This document shows, one piece after another, positions 35,807-47,073 of a stretch of DNA of 64,000 bases. The notes under the pieces are model-generated. The model had not been told where the DNA came from. It did not search any database and worked only from the letters and a program-made list of their open reading frames with translations. The position numbers were made by a program, and so were the translations under genes. The stretch comes from Phaeovulum vinaykumarii (lineage in GTDB: Bacteria; Pseudomonadota; Alphaproteobacteria; Rhodobacterales; Rhodobacteraceae), in NCBI RefSeq assembly GCF_900156695.1, contig NZ_FTOM01000002.1:744001-808000 (forward strand), read 5' to 3'. Positions within the stretch are counted from its first letter, which is position 1, and each line of letters starts with the position of its first letter.

Positions 35807-36907
35807 TTGCCCCAGATCGAAACATTCTACGACGTGATGCGTCGCCAGGGGATCACCCGGCGCAGCTTCATGAAATATTGCTCGCTGACCGCTGCGGCGC
35901 TGGGCCTGGGCCCGGCCTTCGTGCCCAAGATCGCCCATGCGATGGAAACGAAGCCGCGCACGCCGGTGATCTGGGTGCACGGGCTTGAATGCACCTGCTG
36001 TTCGGAAAGCTTCATCCGCTCGGCGCATCCGCTGGCCAAGGATGTCGTGCTGTCGATGATCAGCCTGGATTACGACGACACGCTGATGGCCGCGGCCGGC
36101 CATGCCGCCGAGGCGGCGCTGGCCGACACGATCGAGAAATACAAGGGCAACTACATCCTGGCGGTCGAGGGCAACCCGCCGCTGAACGAGGACGGGATGT
36201 TCTGCATCATCGGCGGGCGTCCCTTCGTCGAGCAGCTGCGCGAGGCCGCCCAGCACGCCAAGGCGATCATCAGCTGGGGGGCCTGTGCCTCCTATGGCTG
36301 CGTGCAGGCCGCCGCCCCCAACCCGACCCGCGCCACCCCCGTCCACAAGGTCATCACCGACAAGCCGATCATCAAGGTGCCGGGCTGTCCGCCCATCGCC
36401 GAGGTCATGACCGGCGTCATCACCTATATGCTGACCTTCGACCGGCTGCCCGAGCTGGACCGCCAGGGCCGCCCGGCGATGTTCTATTCCCAGCGCATCC
36501 ACGACAAATGCTACCGCCGCCCGCATTTCGACGCCGGCCAGTTCGTCGAGGAATGGGACGACGATTACGCGCGCAAGGGCTATTGCCTCTACAAGATGGG
36601 CTGCAAGGGCCCGACCACCTACAACGCCTGTTCCACCGTGCGCTGGAACGAGGGCGTCAGCTTCCCCATCCAGTCCGGCCACGGCTGCATCGGCTGTTCC
36701 GAGGACGGCTTCTGGGATCAGGGCGGCTTCTATGACCGGCTGACCACGATCAAGCAATTCGGGGTCGAGGCCACCGCCGATCAGGTGGGCTTTGCCACCG
36801 TGGGCGTGGTGGGCGCGGGCATCGCGGCGCATGTCGCGGCCTCGGCGCTCAAGCGCGCGCAGAAGAAGTCGCAGGACGCGGCACAACACGAGAAGACGGA
36901 GGCCTGA
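35807..36907 (+). CDS. hupS: HupS, uptake [NiFe]-hydrogenase small subunit, O2-tolerant type
   Basis: A 366-aa electron-transfer subunit. A Tat signal (RRSFMK at residues 18-23, cleavage after AHA at 45) targets it to the periplasmic face. The proximal-cluster motif LECTCCSES (Cys 62, 64, 65) plus WGACASYGC gives the six-Cys pattern of [4Fe-3S] clusters known from O2-tolerant Hyd-1/MBH enzymes. The distal and medial Cys ([47 protein letters not shown]) are present. A C-terminal helix anchors it. The TTG start is chosen because GGAGGGAGG precedes it and it gives the family N-terminus ([13 protein letters not shown]). Confidence 0.96.
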   Translation: MPQIETFYDVMRRQGITRRSFMKYCSLTAAALGLGPAFVPKIAHAMETKPRTPVIWVHGLECTCCSESFIRSAHPLAKDVVLSMISLDYDDTLMAAAGHAAEAALADTIEKYKGNYILAVEGNPPLNEDGMFCIIGGRPFVEQLREAAQHAKAIISWGACASYGCVQAAAPNPTRATPVHKVITDKPIIKVPGCPPIAEVMTGVITYMLTFDRLPELDRQGRPAMFYSQRIHDKCYRRPHFDAGQFVEEWDDDYARKGYCLYKMGCKGPTTYNACSTVRWNEGVSFPIQSGHGCIGCSEDGFWDQGGFYDRLTTIKQFGVEATADQVGFATVGVVGAGIAAHVAASALKRAQKKSQDAAQHEKTEA

Positions 36908-36910
36908 TAG

Positions 36911-38701
<1,791 letters not shown>

Positions 38702-38714
38702 GGGGGAGGGAAGG

Positions 38715-38831
38715 ATGAGCAAACCTGCACTGACAACGGCGGTCCCGCCCGCCCCCGTGCCCGGTTCCGGGCGCGGGTCGGGGGGGCGCCTTGCGCGCCC
38801 GCCGGGCCACGGGATGAGGGCGGCGCGATGA
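38715..38831 (+). CDS. Possible small ORF between hupL and hupC
   Basis: A 38-codon frame starts at ATG 38715 behind a strong GGGAGGGAAGG site and ends with a TGA that overlaps the hupC start (ATGA). The predicted peptide (begins MSKPALTTAVPPAPVPG, then Gly/Arg-rich) has no recognisable family or membrane segment. The hupC start has a weaker GATGAGGGCG site of its own. It may therefore be a leader that couples hupC translation to the upstream mRNA, or chance. Not confirmed. Confidence 0.35.
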   Translation: MSKPALTTAVPPAPVPGSGRGSGGRLARPPGHGMRAAR

Positions 38832-39613
38832 CCGATACCAAGATCAACATCCACCAGCCCAACCCCGAGGCGCCGACCCCGCTCGAGGCGGCGCGCCTGA
38901 CCGGGGGCGCCCGCCCCGAGGACATCGAGAGCCTGCGTCTTCAGGCCGCCGTCTATGTCTACGAGGCGCCGGTGCGGATGTGGCACTGGCTCAATGCCGC
39001 AGCCATCACCGTGCTGATCGTGACGGGCTATCTGATCGCCAGCCCGCCGCCCACGATGGAGATCGCCGAGGCCACCGACCAATTCGTCTTCGGCTATATC
39101 CGCTTTGCCCATTTCGCCGCCGGCATGGTGCTGACCGTCGCCTTCCTGGGGCGGATCTGGTGGGCCTTCATCGGCAACCGCCATTCGCGGCAGATGTTCT
39201 ACGTGCCCGTGTGGAACCCGCGCTGGTGGCGCGAGCTGTTCTTCGAGCTGCGCTGGTATGTCTTTCTCGAGAAGGAGCCCAAGAAATACATCGGCCACAA
39301 CCCGTTGGCGCATGCGGCCATGTTCACGTTCATCACGCTGGGCATGACCTTCATGATCGTCACGGGCTTTGCGCTTTATGCCGAAGGAACGGGCCAGGGC
39401 TCGGTTCCCGACCTGATGTTCGGCTGGGTGCTCGAGATGGCGGGCAATTCGATGCGGCTGCACACGCTGCATCACCTGGGCATGTGGGCGATCACGCTCT
39501 TTGCGATCATCCACATCTATGCCGCCATCCGCGAGGACATCATGTCCCGCCAGTCGATGATTACCACGATCATCTCGGGCTGGCGGACCTTCAAGGATGA
39601 CCGGGTGGAATGA
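38828..39613 (+). CDS. hupC: HupC, cytochrome b subunit of the uptake hydrogenase
   Basis: A 261-aa di-heme b-type cytochrome with four membrane helices. Probable heme-ligand His lie in VRMWHWLNAAAITVLIVTGY, YIRFAHFAAGMVLTVAF and MRLHTLHHLGMWAITLFAIIHIYAA. It anchors HupSL and passes electrons to ubiquinone. The N-terminal 45 residues are polar and longer than in many homologues. It is the last gene before the terminator at 39656. Confidence 0.95.
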   Translation: MTDTKINIHQPNPEAPTPLEAARLTGGARPEDIESLRLQAAVYVYEAPVRMWHWLNAAAITVLIVTGYLIASPPPTMEIAEATDQFVFGYIRFAHFAAGMVLTVAFLGRIWWAFIGNRHSRQMFYVPVWNPRWWRELFFELRWYVFLEKEPKKYIGHNPLAHAAMFTFITLGMTFMIVTGFALYAEGTGQGSVPDLMFGWVLEMAGNSMRLHTLHHLGMWAITLFAIIHIYAAIREDIMSRQSMITTIISGWRTFKDDRVE

Positions 39614-39918
39614 CCCCGATCCGGGCGGCGGGGCCCTGTGCTCTGCCCTTCCGAGGGGCGCGGCGGATCGCCGCGCCCTTTTGCATTGTGGAGGCCTGTC
39701 TTCCATCGCTGCATGAAGGTGGAAGTTTTCTTTCCGGTTTGGCGTGGAAATTCCTGACGCGCTGACATGATTTCAGGTGCAATTTCAACGCGATGACAAA
39801 ATGCCGCAGAAACTGTGGATCGGTGCTTCCGGCGCCAGGTGCAAAGTCTATTGTCGTTGGAAAGAGAGGGCGCAAGCCCCGCTGCCACAGCGCCAGCACC
39901 GGGCCGAGGGAGGGACCC
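39614..39918. other. hupC-hupD intergenic region
   Basis: This 305-bp spacer holds the terminator at 39656-39682 and then about 230 bp with lower GC content (39683-39870), probably the promoter of hupD and the downstream maturation genes. I see no clear sigma-70, sigma-54 or FNR consensus. GAGGGAGGGA lies seven bases before the hupD ATG. Confidence 0.5.
39656..39682 (+). terminator. Intrinsic terminator after hupSLC
   Basis: GGGCGCGGCG (39656-39665) and CGCCGCGCCC (39669-39678) pair perfectly over 10 bp with a three-base loop, followed by TTTT (39679-39682). This is a strong rho-independent terminator 43 bp after the hupC stop. Confidence 0.88.
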
Positions 39919-40626
39919 ATGCCAGCCGAAGACCTGCGCCTTGCCGCAACTTCCCCCACCACCGCAACCGTCACCGACGATGCCGCCTCCGCGCCGGACG
40001 TGCCCGCGCGCATTCTGGTGCTGGGCATTGGCAACCTGCTCTGGGCCGACGAGGGCTTCGGGCCCCGCGCGCTCGAGGCGCTGGCCGGCCAATATGCCTT
40101 TCCCGACCATGTGCGGCTGCTCGATGGCGGCACGCAGGGCATGTATCTGCTGCCCTTCCTCGAGGAGGCCGACGCGCTTCTGATCCTCGATGCGGTCGAT
40201 TTCGGGCTGCCGCCGGGCAAGCTGGTCGTGCGCCGCGACGCCGAGGTGCCGGCCTTTCTGGGCGCCAAGAAGATGAGCCTGCACCAGACCGGCTTTCAGG
40301 AGGTGCTGGCCACGGCGGATCTGCTGGGCCGGCTGCCGCGCCGGATCACGCTGATCGGCTGCCAGCCCGAGGAGCTCGAGGATTACGGCGGCGGGCTGCG
40401 CGCCTCGGTCGCCGCGCGCATCCCCGAGGCGATCTCGGCCGTGCTGTCGGAACTCGCCGATTGGGGCGTGCAGGCCGAACCGGGCCGTAGCGATGGTGCC
40501 GAGCTGGCCGATCCGGCGATCCGCCGCGCCGCCTACGAGGACGGCCGCCCCCCCGCCGAGACCGCCTGCCGCCTGGGCGATGACCGTTTCTTCCCGAGTG
40601 CGGGGGCCGACGATGTGCGTGGGTGA
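39919..40626 (+). CDS. hupD: HupD, hydrogenase maturation endopeptidase
   Basis: A 235-aa M52/HybD-family protease that removes the HupL C-terminal peptide once nickel is inserted. Nickel-sensing ligands are visible: Glu in [14 protein letters not shown] (about residue 50), Asp in LILDAVDFG (about 96) and His in [10 protein letters not shown] (about 127). It has an Ala/Thr/Pro N-terminal extension of about 30 residues and a C-terminal tail longer than usual. It overlaps hupF by 14 bases. Confidence 0.94.
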   Translation: MPAEDLRLAATSPTTATVTDDAASAPDVPARILVLGIGNLLWADEGFGPRALEALAGQYAFPDHVRLLDGGTQGMYLLPFLEEADALLILDAVDFGLPPGKLVVRRDAEVPAFLGAKKMSLHQTGFQEVLATADLLGRLPRRITLIGCQPEELEDYGGGLRASVAARIPEAISAVLSELADWGVQAEPGRSDGAELADPAIRRAAYEDGRPPAETACRLGDDRFFPSAGADDVRG

Positions 40627-40924
40627 TCCCGTGCAGATCGTGGCCATCGACGGGATTGCGGGACGCACCGCCGAGGGCGGGCTGGTCGATCTGTCGCTGA
40701 CCCCCGATGTCGCGCCCGGCCAATGGGTTCTGGCCTTTCTGGGTGCGGCCCGCGAGATCCTGCCCGAGACCGAGGCGCTGCGCATCCGGGCCGCGCTCGA
40801 GGGGCTGCGCGCGGTCATGGCGGGCGGCGATCCTGGCGACGCCTTCGCCGATCTCGAGGCCCGCACGCCGCGCCTTCCCCCCCATCTTCAGGCCGCGCTC
40901 GATGCCGGCCGCAGCCAGGGATGA
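40613..40924 (+). CDS. hupF: HupF, HypC-like chaperone
   Basis: A 103-aa HypC/HupF family protein starting [14 protein letters not shown]; the Cys exposed after Met removal binds the iron-cyanide precursor or HupL. In Rhizobium HupF protects HupL during maturation under oxygen. The C-terminal extension ([20 protein letters not shown]) distinguishes it from HypC. It overlaps hupD at its 5' end and hupG at its 3' end (ATGA). Confidence 0.92.
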   Translation: MCVGDPVQIVAIDGIAGRTAEGGLVDLSLTPDVAPGQWVLAFLGAAREILPETEALRIRAALEGLRAVMAGGDPGDAFADLEARTPRLPPHLQAALDAGRSQG

Positions 40925-41319
40925 CCTTGATGCAGGACCCTCTGACCCAGCCGCTGCTGGCGCGCCTTGAAACCGACCTGGGCTGGCCGCGGCTCTGCTC
41001 GCTCTCGGATGTGGCGGAATTCACCCACCGGCCCGGCGCGCATTGCCTGCTGGTGCCGGGCGATCCGCAACGCAACCTCGAGACCTCGGACGCCTGCGTG
41101 ATCCTGCCCGAGCTGCGCAGCGCCTTCCAGAACGCCTTTGACTGCGCGCTGGTCGATGACGCGATCGAGGCCCAGATCCGCGAAGCCTACCGCGCGCTCA
41201 AGACGCCGGGCTTCCTGTTCTTCCGCGACGGCCGCTTCCTGGGCGCGATCGAGAAGATCCGCGACTGGGACGATTACCTGAGCCGCATTCCCCACATCCT
41301 TGGCCGCGACGCCGCCTGA
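40921..41319 (+). CDS. hupG: HupG, hydrogenase accessory protein (HyaE-like, thioredoxin fold)
   Basis: A 132-aa protein of the HupG/HyaE family. The thioredoxin-like fold is suggested by [24 protein letters not shown] and [26 protein letters not shown], but the redox CXXC is absent, as in the family. It is thought to act as chaperone for the Tat-exported small subunit. The ATG overlaps the hupF stop; a second ATG lies three codons later. Confidence 0.9.
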   Translation: MTLMQDPLTQPLLARLETDLGWPRLCSLSDVAEFTHRPGAHCLLVPGDPQRNLETSDACVILPELRSAFQNAFDCALVDDAIEAQIREAYRALKTPGFLFFRDGRFLGAIEKIRDWDDYLSRIPHILGRDAA

Positions 41320-41333
41320 TCGGAGGATTTCCA

Positions 41334-42170
41334 ATGGTTTCCGGGTTCACCCAGCCGCCCACCGGATTCGGTCCGGGCTCGCAACCGCAGGATGAAGACG
41401 CCGAGCTGAACTTCCTGGCCATGCCCTCGGGGATGCGGACCTATTCCGCCCATGTCCCCGAGACCCGCGACACCGCGGCCGAGGCGCCGGCGCTGGCGCT
41501 TCTGGGCCAGATCGCCGAGGCCTGCGCCGAAGCCGCGCGTTCGGGCACGGGCGCGGCCTTCGATCTGGCCGGGCTGCCGGCGGCGGCGCGGCGGCTGATG
41601 GCCGAGACGCTGGGCCAGGGCGAGGTGTCGATGAAGCTGGCCGGCATTCCCGCGCTGATGGTGCAGGAAAGCGTCTTTGCCGGGGTCTGGTCGGTGGCCG
41701 GCGCCGGGGTGGACCGGGTCGAGGTGGGCGCCGTGCCTGCCGAATGCGCCCCGCGCGCGTTTTCGCCTGCGCGTGCCGCCCAGGGCCTTGGGGCGCCCCG
41801 TCCCGCGGGGCTGGCCAATGCGCCCGCGCTTCTGGTCGAATTGCTGGACCGCTCGGCCGCCTTCACGCCCGGCGCGGCGGCGCATGTGGTCAACCTGTCG
41901 CTCCTGCCGCATACCGAGGCCGATCTGGTCTGGCTTGACGCCGCGCTGGGGCAGGGCAGCGCCACCATCCTGTCGCGCGGCTACGGCAATTGCCGGATCA
42001 CCGCCACCGCCACGCCGCATGTGTGGCGCGTGCAGTTCTTCAATTCGATGGACAGCCTGATCCTGGACACCTTCGAGGTGACCGGCATCCCCGAGGTCGT
42101 CCTGGCCGCACCCGAAGATCTGTCCGACAGCGGCGGGCGCATTCTCGAAGTGCTGGAGGCGATCCGATGA
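41334..42170 (+). CDS. hupH: HupH, hydrogenase accessory protein (HyaF-like)
   Basis: A 278-aa HupH/HyaF family protein required for assembly of the O2-tolerant small subunit or its proximal cluster. Conserved parts include LNFLAMPSGMRTY near the start, a MKLAGIPALMVQESVFAGVWSV stretch, HTEADLVWLDAALGQGSATILSRGYGNCRI and VWRVQFFNSMDSLILDTFEVTGIPEV near the end. The ATG is preceded by CGGAGGATTTCCA. It overlaps hupJ by four bases. Confidence 0.92.
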   Translation: MVSGFTQPPTGFGPGSQPQDEDAELNFLAMPSGMRTYSAHVPETRDTAAEAPALALLGQIAEACAEAARSGTGAAFDLAGLPAAARRLMAETLGQGEVSMKLAGIPALMVQESVFAGVWSVAGAGVDRVEVGAVPAECAPRAFSPARAAQGLGAPRPAGLANAPALLVELLDRSAAFTPGAAAHVVNLSLLPHTEADLVWLDAALGQGSATILSRGYGNCRITATATPHVWRVQFFNSMDSLILDTFEVTGIPEVVLAAPEDLSDSGGRILEVLEAIR

Positions 42171-43024
42171 ACCAGCCCCGTTTCGAAGGCAGCTATCTGG
42201 GCGCCTCGGACCGCATCAGCGCCGCGGCGATCATGGAATGCAAGGTCTGCTGGACCCCCTATGACCCGGCGCAGGGCGACGACACGCGCCAGATCCTGCC
42301 CGGCACGCCGTTTCTGGCGCTGCCCGAGGATTGGTCCTGCCCCAATTGCTCGGCCCCGCGCGACCAGTTCATGGTGCGCGAGGATCCCGGCGCGATGAGC
42401 GCGCAGGCCGCCGAGGATATCGCCCGGCGCACCGCCGCGCTGGTGTCCGATTTCACCGATGTCTGGCACGCCAGGATGCGCGGCCTGCCGATGGTCAACA
42501 CCGCGCTCCACGTCGAGGCGGTGGGCTTCCAGCTGCATGAGGGGCGGCCGCTGGGCGTGCTGGTGGCGCCGTGGTTCATGAACCTGATCCTGCTGCCCGC
42601 CGAGGGCGAGGATTGGTCCACCCTGACCCCCGGCCTCCACGAGGAGATCACCTTCCCCTCGGGCACCTATGAATTCATCCACAACGTCCGGCCGATGGTG
42701 GGCGGCTACAAGGCCTGCTCGCTGTTCTCGCCGATGGGCGATTTCGCCAGCCAGATGCAGGCGGTCGAGGTTGCCCGTGCGGTGATGGTGGGTCTGTTCG
42801 ATGCCGCCAACCGCGCCGAGACCGACCGCGCCGCCGATATCCGCACCGCGCGCGAGGCCGATCTGGCGGCCCTGGCCGAGGCGGAAGCCGCCGCAGAAGC
42901 TGAAGCCGCGCGCGCCGAGGCCGCCCAGCGGCCCACGCGCCGGGCGCTGATCTCGGGCGGGCTGGCCGTGGAGGCGCAGGCGGGCGCGGCCCCCGCAGAC
43001 GACAGCCCGGCGGCGGACGCATGA
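42167..43024 (+). CDS. hupJ: HupJ with N-terminal rubredoxin domain
   Basis: A 285-aa protein. Residues about 20-75 are a rubredoxin (MECKVCWTPYDP and WSCPNCSAPRDQF provide the FeS4 Cys). The rest is the HupJ/HoxT part ([NiFe] hydrogenase assembly chaperone, HybE family) with NTALHVEAVGFQLHEGRPLGVLVAPWFMNLILLP and FPSGTYEFIHN. Rhizobium carries these as separate hupI and hupJ genes; Rhodobacter has the fused form. The C-terminal 70 residues are an Ala/Glu-rich helical tail. The ATG overlaps the hupH stop. Confidence 0.92.
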   Translation: MNQPRFEGSYLGASDRISAAAIMECKVCWTPYDPAQGDDTRQILPGTPFLALPEDWSCPNCSAPRDQFMVREDPGAMSAQAAEDIARRTAALVSDFTDVWHARMRGLPMVNTALHVEAVGFQLHEGRPLGVLVAPWFMNLILLPAEGEDWSTLTPGLHEEITFPSGTYEFIHNVRPMVGGYKACSLFSPMGDFASQMQAVEVARAVMVGLFDAANRAETDRAADIRTAREADLAALAEAEAAAEAEAARAEAAQRPTRRALISGGLAVEAQAGAAPADDSPAADA

Positions 43025-43059
43025 TCTTCGGGGCGGGACGCAAGGGATAGGGGCAGGCC

Positions 43060-43962
43060 ATGACGGGGGCGCTCGACATCCGGTTTCTTCCCGGCCGCGG
43101 GGCCGAGATCCGCGCCGAGGCGGGGCTTCCTGTCGCGGCCCTGGTCATCGGCCGCCCGGTCGAGGCGGTGGCCGATCTGCTGCCGCGGCTCTTCAATCTG
43201 TGCGCCGCGGCGCAGGGGGCGGCGGCGCGGCTGGCGTTGGGCCTGCCGCCGGGGCCGGCGGATCTGGGCCACGAGATCCGGCGCGAACATCTGATGCGGC
43301 TGTGCCTGAGCTGTCCGCAATCGCTGGGGCCCGGCGTGGGGCGGATGCCCGCGGGCTGGGCCGAGGCCACACCGCGGGCGCTGCGCAAGGCGTTGTTCGG
43401 GCCGGCGGCGCAGGCGCCCGGTCCCGCGGATTTCGGGGCCTGGCTCGAATCCGGTCTGGGGCTGGCGCCGATACTGGCGGGCGTCGCGCATCGCTTCGCG
43501 CCGGGCGAGGCCGTGGCCGACCTAGCCCCGGTGCGCCCCGACGGGGTGATGACGCCCCGAGGTCAGGACAATTCCTGCGCCGCGCGCGTGGCCGATCACC
43601 CGCTGATGGGCCATGTCGCGGGGGCCTGGGGGCGCGGGCCGCTCTGGCGCGCGCTGGGCCGGGCGCTCGATCTCGATGCCTGTCTTGAGGTGCCGCCCCT
43701 GGCCACGCGGCTGCCCGACGGCACCGCGCTGGCGCCGGCGGCGCGCGGGACATATGGCTTGTGCGCGCGCGTCGAGGGGGGGCTTGTCACCGCGCTGACC
43801 CGCGTGACCCCCACCGATCATCTGATCGCACCGGGCGGCGTGCTGGAACAGAGCCTGTCCAGCCTGCCCGCGGACAAGGCCGGGCTGGCCCGCCTGGTGA
43901 TCGACATTCTCGACCCCTGCGTGCCTGCGCATCTGACGCTGGCGGAGGTGGCGCATGCATGA
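43060..43962 (+). CDS. hupK: HupK, hydrogenase assembly scaffold related to the large subunit
   Basis: A 300-aa HupK/HoxV family protein. It retains remnants of large-subunit Cys motifs: [12 protein letters not shown] in the position of the first pair and [10 protein letters not shown] at the C-terminus in place of DPCxxC. It is thought to hold the Fe(CN)2CO unit before transfer to Hup[18 protein letters not shown] and [15 protein letters not shown] are further conserved parts. It overlaps hypA by 8 bases. Confidence 0.9.
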   Translation: MTGALDIRFLPGRGAEIRAEAGLPVAALVIGRPVEAVADLLPRLFNLCAAAQGAAARLALGLPPGPADLGHEIRREHLMRLCLSCPQSLGPGVGRMPAGWAEATPRALRKALFGPAAQAPGPADFGAWLESGLGLAPILAGVAHRFAPGEAVADLAPVRPDGVMTPRGQDNSCAARVADHPLMGHVAGAWGRGPLWRALGRALDLDACLEVPPLATRLPDGTALAPAARGTYGLCARVEGGLVTALTRVTPTDHLIAPGGVLEQSLSSLPADKAGLARLVIDILDPCVPAHLTLAEVAHA

Positions 43963-44296
43963 GATGTCGCTTTGCGAGGGCATTCGCGCCATCGTCGAGG
44001 ATCAGGCCCGCCAGGCGCGCTTTGATCGCGTGACGGTGCTGCGCCTCGAGATCGGGCGTTTCGCCGGGGTCGAGAAACCGGCGCTGAGCTTTGCCTTCGA
44101 CGTGGTGATGCGCGGCAGCCCCGCCGAGGGCGCGCGCCTCGAGATGATCGACCTGCCGGGGCGGGCCTTGTGCTACGATTGCGGGGTCGAGGTCGAGATC
44201 GAGAACCGGCTCGACCCATGCCCCAGATGCGCCGGGGGCCGGCTGATGCCGGTGGGGGGCGATGAAATGCGGATAAGGGACATGGAGGTGGTCTGA
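43955..44296 (+). CDS. hypA: HypA, nickel metallochaperone
   Basis: A 113-aa protein with the nickel site at its very N-terminus (MHEMSL, His 2) and the zinc site formed by [10 protein letters not shown] and CPRCAGG. It delivers nickel to the large subunits together with HypB. The ATG at 43955 is chosen because MHEMSL is invariant in the family. The stop overlaps hypB (TGATG). Confidence 0.96.
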   Translation: MHEMSLCEGIRAIVEDQARQARFDRVTVLRLEIGRFAGVEKPALSFAFDVVMRGSPAEGARLEMIDLPGRALCYDCGVEVEIENRLDPCPRCAGGRLMPVGGDEMRIRDMEVV

Positions 44297-45252
44297 TGTG
44301 CACGGTTTGCGGTTGCGGTGGCGCCAGCATCGAGGGGAAGGGACATGACCACGGCCATGACCACGGGTCGGGTCATGCGCATTCGCATTCCCATTCTCAT
44401 GGCGAGGGGCATTCCCACGCCCATTCGCATGGGCATTCGCATGACCACGATCACGCGCATGAGCATGCCCACGATCATGCTCACAGCCACGACCATGCCC
44501 ACGATCACGGCGCCGATCACCACCACCACGGGCTGGGCGCGGCGGGCGTGTCGGTCGCGGGCTTCTCGCAGGCGCGCCTGATCGAGGTCGAGACCGGCAT
44601 CCTGGCCAAGAACGACGCCTTCGCGCTAGGCAACCGGCGCGTTCTGGCCGCACTCGGGGCCTTTGCGGTCAACCTGGTGTCCTCGCCCGGATCGGGCAAG
44701 ACCACGCTTTTGTGCCGCACCATCGAGATGCTGGGCCGCACGACGCCCCTTGCCGTGATCGAGGGCGACCAGCAGACCGCCAATGACGCCGAACGCATCC
44801 GCGCCACCGGCGCCCGCGCGATCCAGATCAACACCGGCAAGGGCTGCCATCTCGACGCGCATATGGTCGGTCATGCGATGGATGATCTGGCGCTGCCTCC
44901 CGGCGCGTTCCTCTTCATCGAGAATGTCGGCAACCTGGTCTGTCCCGCCGCCTTCGATCTGGGCGAAGACGCCAAGGTCGCCATCCTGTCGGTGACCGAG
45001 GGCGAGGACAAGCCGCTGAAATACCCCGACATGTTCACCGCCGCGCGGATCGCCATCCTCAACAAGACCGACCTGGCCCCGCATTGCGATGCCGATCTGG
45101 ACGCCTATGAAGCCAACCTGCGCCGGGTGAACCCCACGATCGAGATCCTGCGGCTGTCGGCGCGCACCGGCGAGGGGATGCAGGCCTGGCTGGACTGGCT
45201 GGCGGCGGGGCTGGCGGCCAAGGCGCGGCCCGCGCGCGACGGGGCGGCCTGA
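44296..45252 (+). CDS. hypB: HypB, nickel-binding GTPase with His-rich N-terminus
   Basis: A 318-aa GTPase. It starts MCTVCGCGG (high-affinity CXXC-G-C nickel motif), followed by about 70 residues with 30 His, mostly alternating with Asp, Ser, Ala or Gly, a nickel-storage segment. The G domain shows P-loop [27 protein letters not shown], the [11 protein letters not shown] nickel/dimer site, [10 protein letters not shown], and the NKTDL base-recognition motif. It powers nickel insertion with HypA. The stop overlaps hupR. Confidence 0.97.
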   Translation: MCTVCGCGGASIEGKGHDHGHDHGSGHAHSHSHSHGEGHSHAHSHGHSHDHDHAHEHAHDHAHSHDHAHDHGADHHHHGLGAAGVSVAGFSQARLIEVETGILAKNDAFALGNRRVLAALGAFAVNLVSSPGSGKTTLLCRTIEMLGRTTPLAVIEGDQQTANDAERIRATGARAIQINTGKGCHLDAHMVGHAMDDLALPPGAFLFIENVGNLVCPAAFDLGEDAKVAILSVTEGEDKPLKYPDMFTAARIAILNKTDLAPHCDADLDAYEANLRRVNPTIEILRLSARTGEGMQAWLDWLAAGLAAKARPARDGAA

Positions 45253-46769
45253 TGGGGGCGCCGCCGCTCGGTCCCGGTGGCGGACGTGCCGCCCCCGTGC
45301 GTCCGACGCTGCTTCTGGTCGATGACGAGGCCCATTCGCTGGCCGCGATGCGCATGGCGCTCGAGGAGGATTTCGAGGTTCTGACCGCCGCCAATGCCGG
45401 CGCCGCGCTCGACCTGCTGGAAACCGAATGGGTGCAGGCGGTGTTCTGCGACCAGCGCATGCCCGGCCGGTCCGGGGTGGACCTGCTGACTGAGGTGCGC
45501 GAACGCTGGCCCGAGACGGTGCGCATCATCATCACCGGTTACACCGACCCTTCCGCCATGGCCGAGGCGATCAATGCCGCCGGTATCCACCAGTTCCTGA
45601 CCAAGCCCTGGCACCCCGATCAGCTGGTGATGGCGGCGCGCAATGCCACGCGGCTGTTCCAGCTTGCGCGCGAGAACGAGCGTCTTGCGCTCGAGATGCG
45701 GGTGCTGACCTCGACCGCCGAGACGCGGCTGGAAAAGCGGCGCAAGGCCCTGCGCGAGGGGATGGGCTTCGAATCGATCCTGCGGGTGCCCAATTCGCCG
45801 ATGAATGCGGTGGTGGCGCTGGCCCGCCAATACGCCAGCTTCGACGTGCCGGTCCTGCTGACGGGCGAGCAGGGCGCGGGCAAGGCGCAGCTGGCGCGGG
45901 CGATGCATTTTGCCTCGCTGCGGTCGGACCGGCCCTGGTTCGAGCTGAACCTGGCCGGCCTGCCCGAGGATCTGGCCGCGATCGAATTGTTCGGCGCCAA
46001 GCGCGGCGTTTTGCCGGGCGGCGTGGCCAAGATGGGGCTGATGCAGAAGGCCGACCGCGGCACGCTCTATCTGGGCGGGATCGAGGAGGCCGCGCCGGGG
46101 CTGCAACTGGCGCTTTTGCGGGTGCTGAGCGAGGGCAGCTTCACCCCTCTGGGCGGGCAGGAAGTGCTGACCACCAATGTGCGTCTGATCGCGGGGGCGC
46201 ATCGTGACCTGCGCGCGCTGGTGGCCGAGGGCGGCTTTCGCGCCGATCTCTTCTTTGCGCTGGCCGTGGGCGAGGTCGCCGTGCCGCCGTTGCGTGCGCG
46301 CCGCGGGGATGTGGCGCTGCTGGCGCAATCGCTTCTGGGCGATCTCTCGGCGCGCCACGGCAAGCCCGTCGCGGGCTTCGAGGAAGCGGCGCTGGAGTTT
46401 CTGGAAAACTATGACTGGCCGGGCAACCTGCGCGAACTGGGCAACGAGATCACGCGCATGCTGATCTTTGCGCAATCGAACGTGCTGGGGGCGGATCTGA
46501 TCTCGCGCCCGATCCTGCAAGCGCCGCCGTCGGACAGCGGCGCCGACCGCTCGGCCGAGGAGGTGCTGACCGCCGATGGCACGCTCAAGGATCGGGTCGA
46601 GCTGATCGAGATGCGGATCCTGCGCGAGACGCTGACCCGCCATCGCTGGAACAAGAGCCGCGCCGCCGCCGAGCTGGGGCTGTCTCGGGTGGGGCTGCGG
46701 GCCAAGCTCGACCGCTACGGGATCGCCGATCCCGCCGAACGGGCCGCGGCCGAAGAGGAGGACGAATAG
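45252..46769 (+). CDS. hupR: HupR, NtrC-type response regulator of hupSL
   Basis: A 505-aa regulator. The receiver has phosphorylatable Asp in [24 protein letters not shown] acid pocket and [10 protein letters not shown] Lys. The AAA+ domain has a Walker A-like [15 protein letters not shown], but the sigma-54 contact loop GAFTGA is absent ([13 protein letters not shown] instead). The C-terminal Fis-type HTH is [29 protein letters not shown]. In R. capsulatus HupR activates sigma-70 polymerase in its unphosphorylated form, which matches the missing loop. It lies inside the hyp genes, overlapping hypB. Confidence 0.95.
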   Translation: MGAPPLGPGGGRAAPVRPTLLLVDDEAHSLAAMRMALEEDFEVLTAANAGAALDLLETEWVQAVFCDQRMPGRSGVDLLTEVRERWPETVRIIITGYTDPSAMAEAINAAGIHQFLTKPWHPDQLVMAARNATRLFQLARENERLALEMRVLTSTAETRLEKRRKALREGMGFESILRVPNSPMNAVVALARQYASFDVPVLLTGEQGAGKAQLARAMHFASLRSDRPWFELNLAGLPEDLAAIELFGAKRGVLPGGVAKMGLMQKADRGTLYLGGIEEAAPGLQLALLRVLSEGSFTPLGGQEVLTTNVRLIAGAHRDLRALVAEGGFRADLFFALAVGEVAVPPLRARRGDVALLAQSLLGDLSARHGKPVAGFEEAALEFLENYDWPGNLRELGNEITRMLIFAQSNVLGADLISRPILQAPPSDSGADRSAEEVLTADGTLKDRVELIEMRILRETLTRHRWNKSRAAAELGLSRVGLRAKLDRYGIADPAERAAAEEEDE

Positions 46770-47060
46770 ATGTGTCTGGGCATTCCGGGGCAGATCGTGG
46801 CGATCAGCGATGCCGCCCGGCTGATGGCGGTGGCCGAAGTGTCGGGCGTGCGCCGCGAGGTCAGCCTGGCGCCGGTGGTCGAGGGCGCGCCCGAGGATCT
46901 GCTGGGCCGCTGGGCGCTGATCCATGTGGGCTTTGCCATGAGCCTGATCGACGCCGAGGAGGCCGCGCGCACGCTGGCCGCGCTGCGCGATCTGGGCGAG
47001 GCGCAGGAGACGCTCGAGGCGATGGCCGCGGGTCAGGCGGCGCTGGAGGGGCGGGCATGA
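46770..47060 (+). CDS. hypC: HypC, Fe(CN)2CO assembly chaperone
   Basis: A 96-aa protein starting MCLGIPGQIVAI; Cys 2 coordinates the iron being decorated with CN and CO in the HypCD complex. GRWALIHVGFAMSLID is the conserved core. It begins directly after the hupR stop. It works with HypD encoded next. Confidence 0.96.
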   Translation: MCLGIPGQIVAISDAARLMAVAEVSGVRREVSLAPVVEGAPEDLLGRWALIHVGFAMSLIDAEEAARTLAALRDLGEAQETLEAMAAGQAALEGRA

Positions 47061-47073
47061 AGGAGCAAAGGGC

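Noticed and set aside
44340-44530. CRISPR-like short repeats
   Set aside because: The repeated CAT/CAC words are codons for the His-rich HypB segment; there are no spacers.
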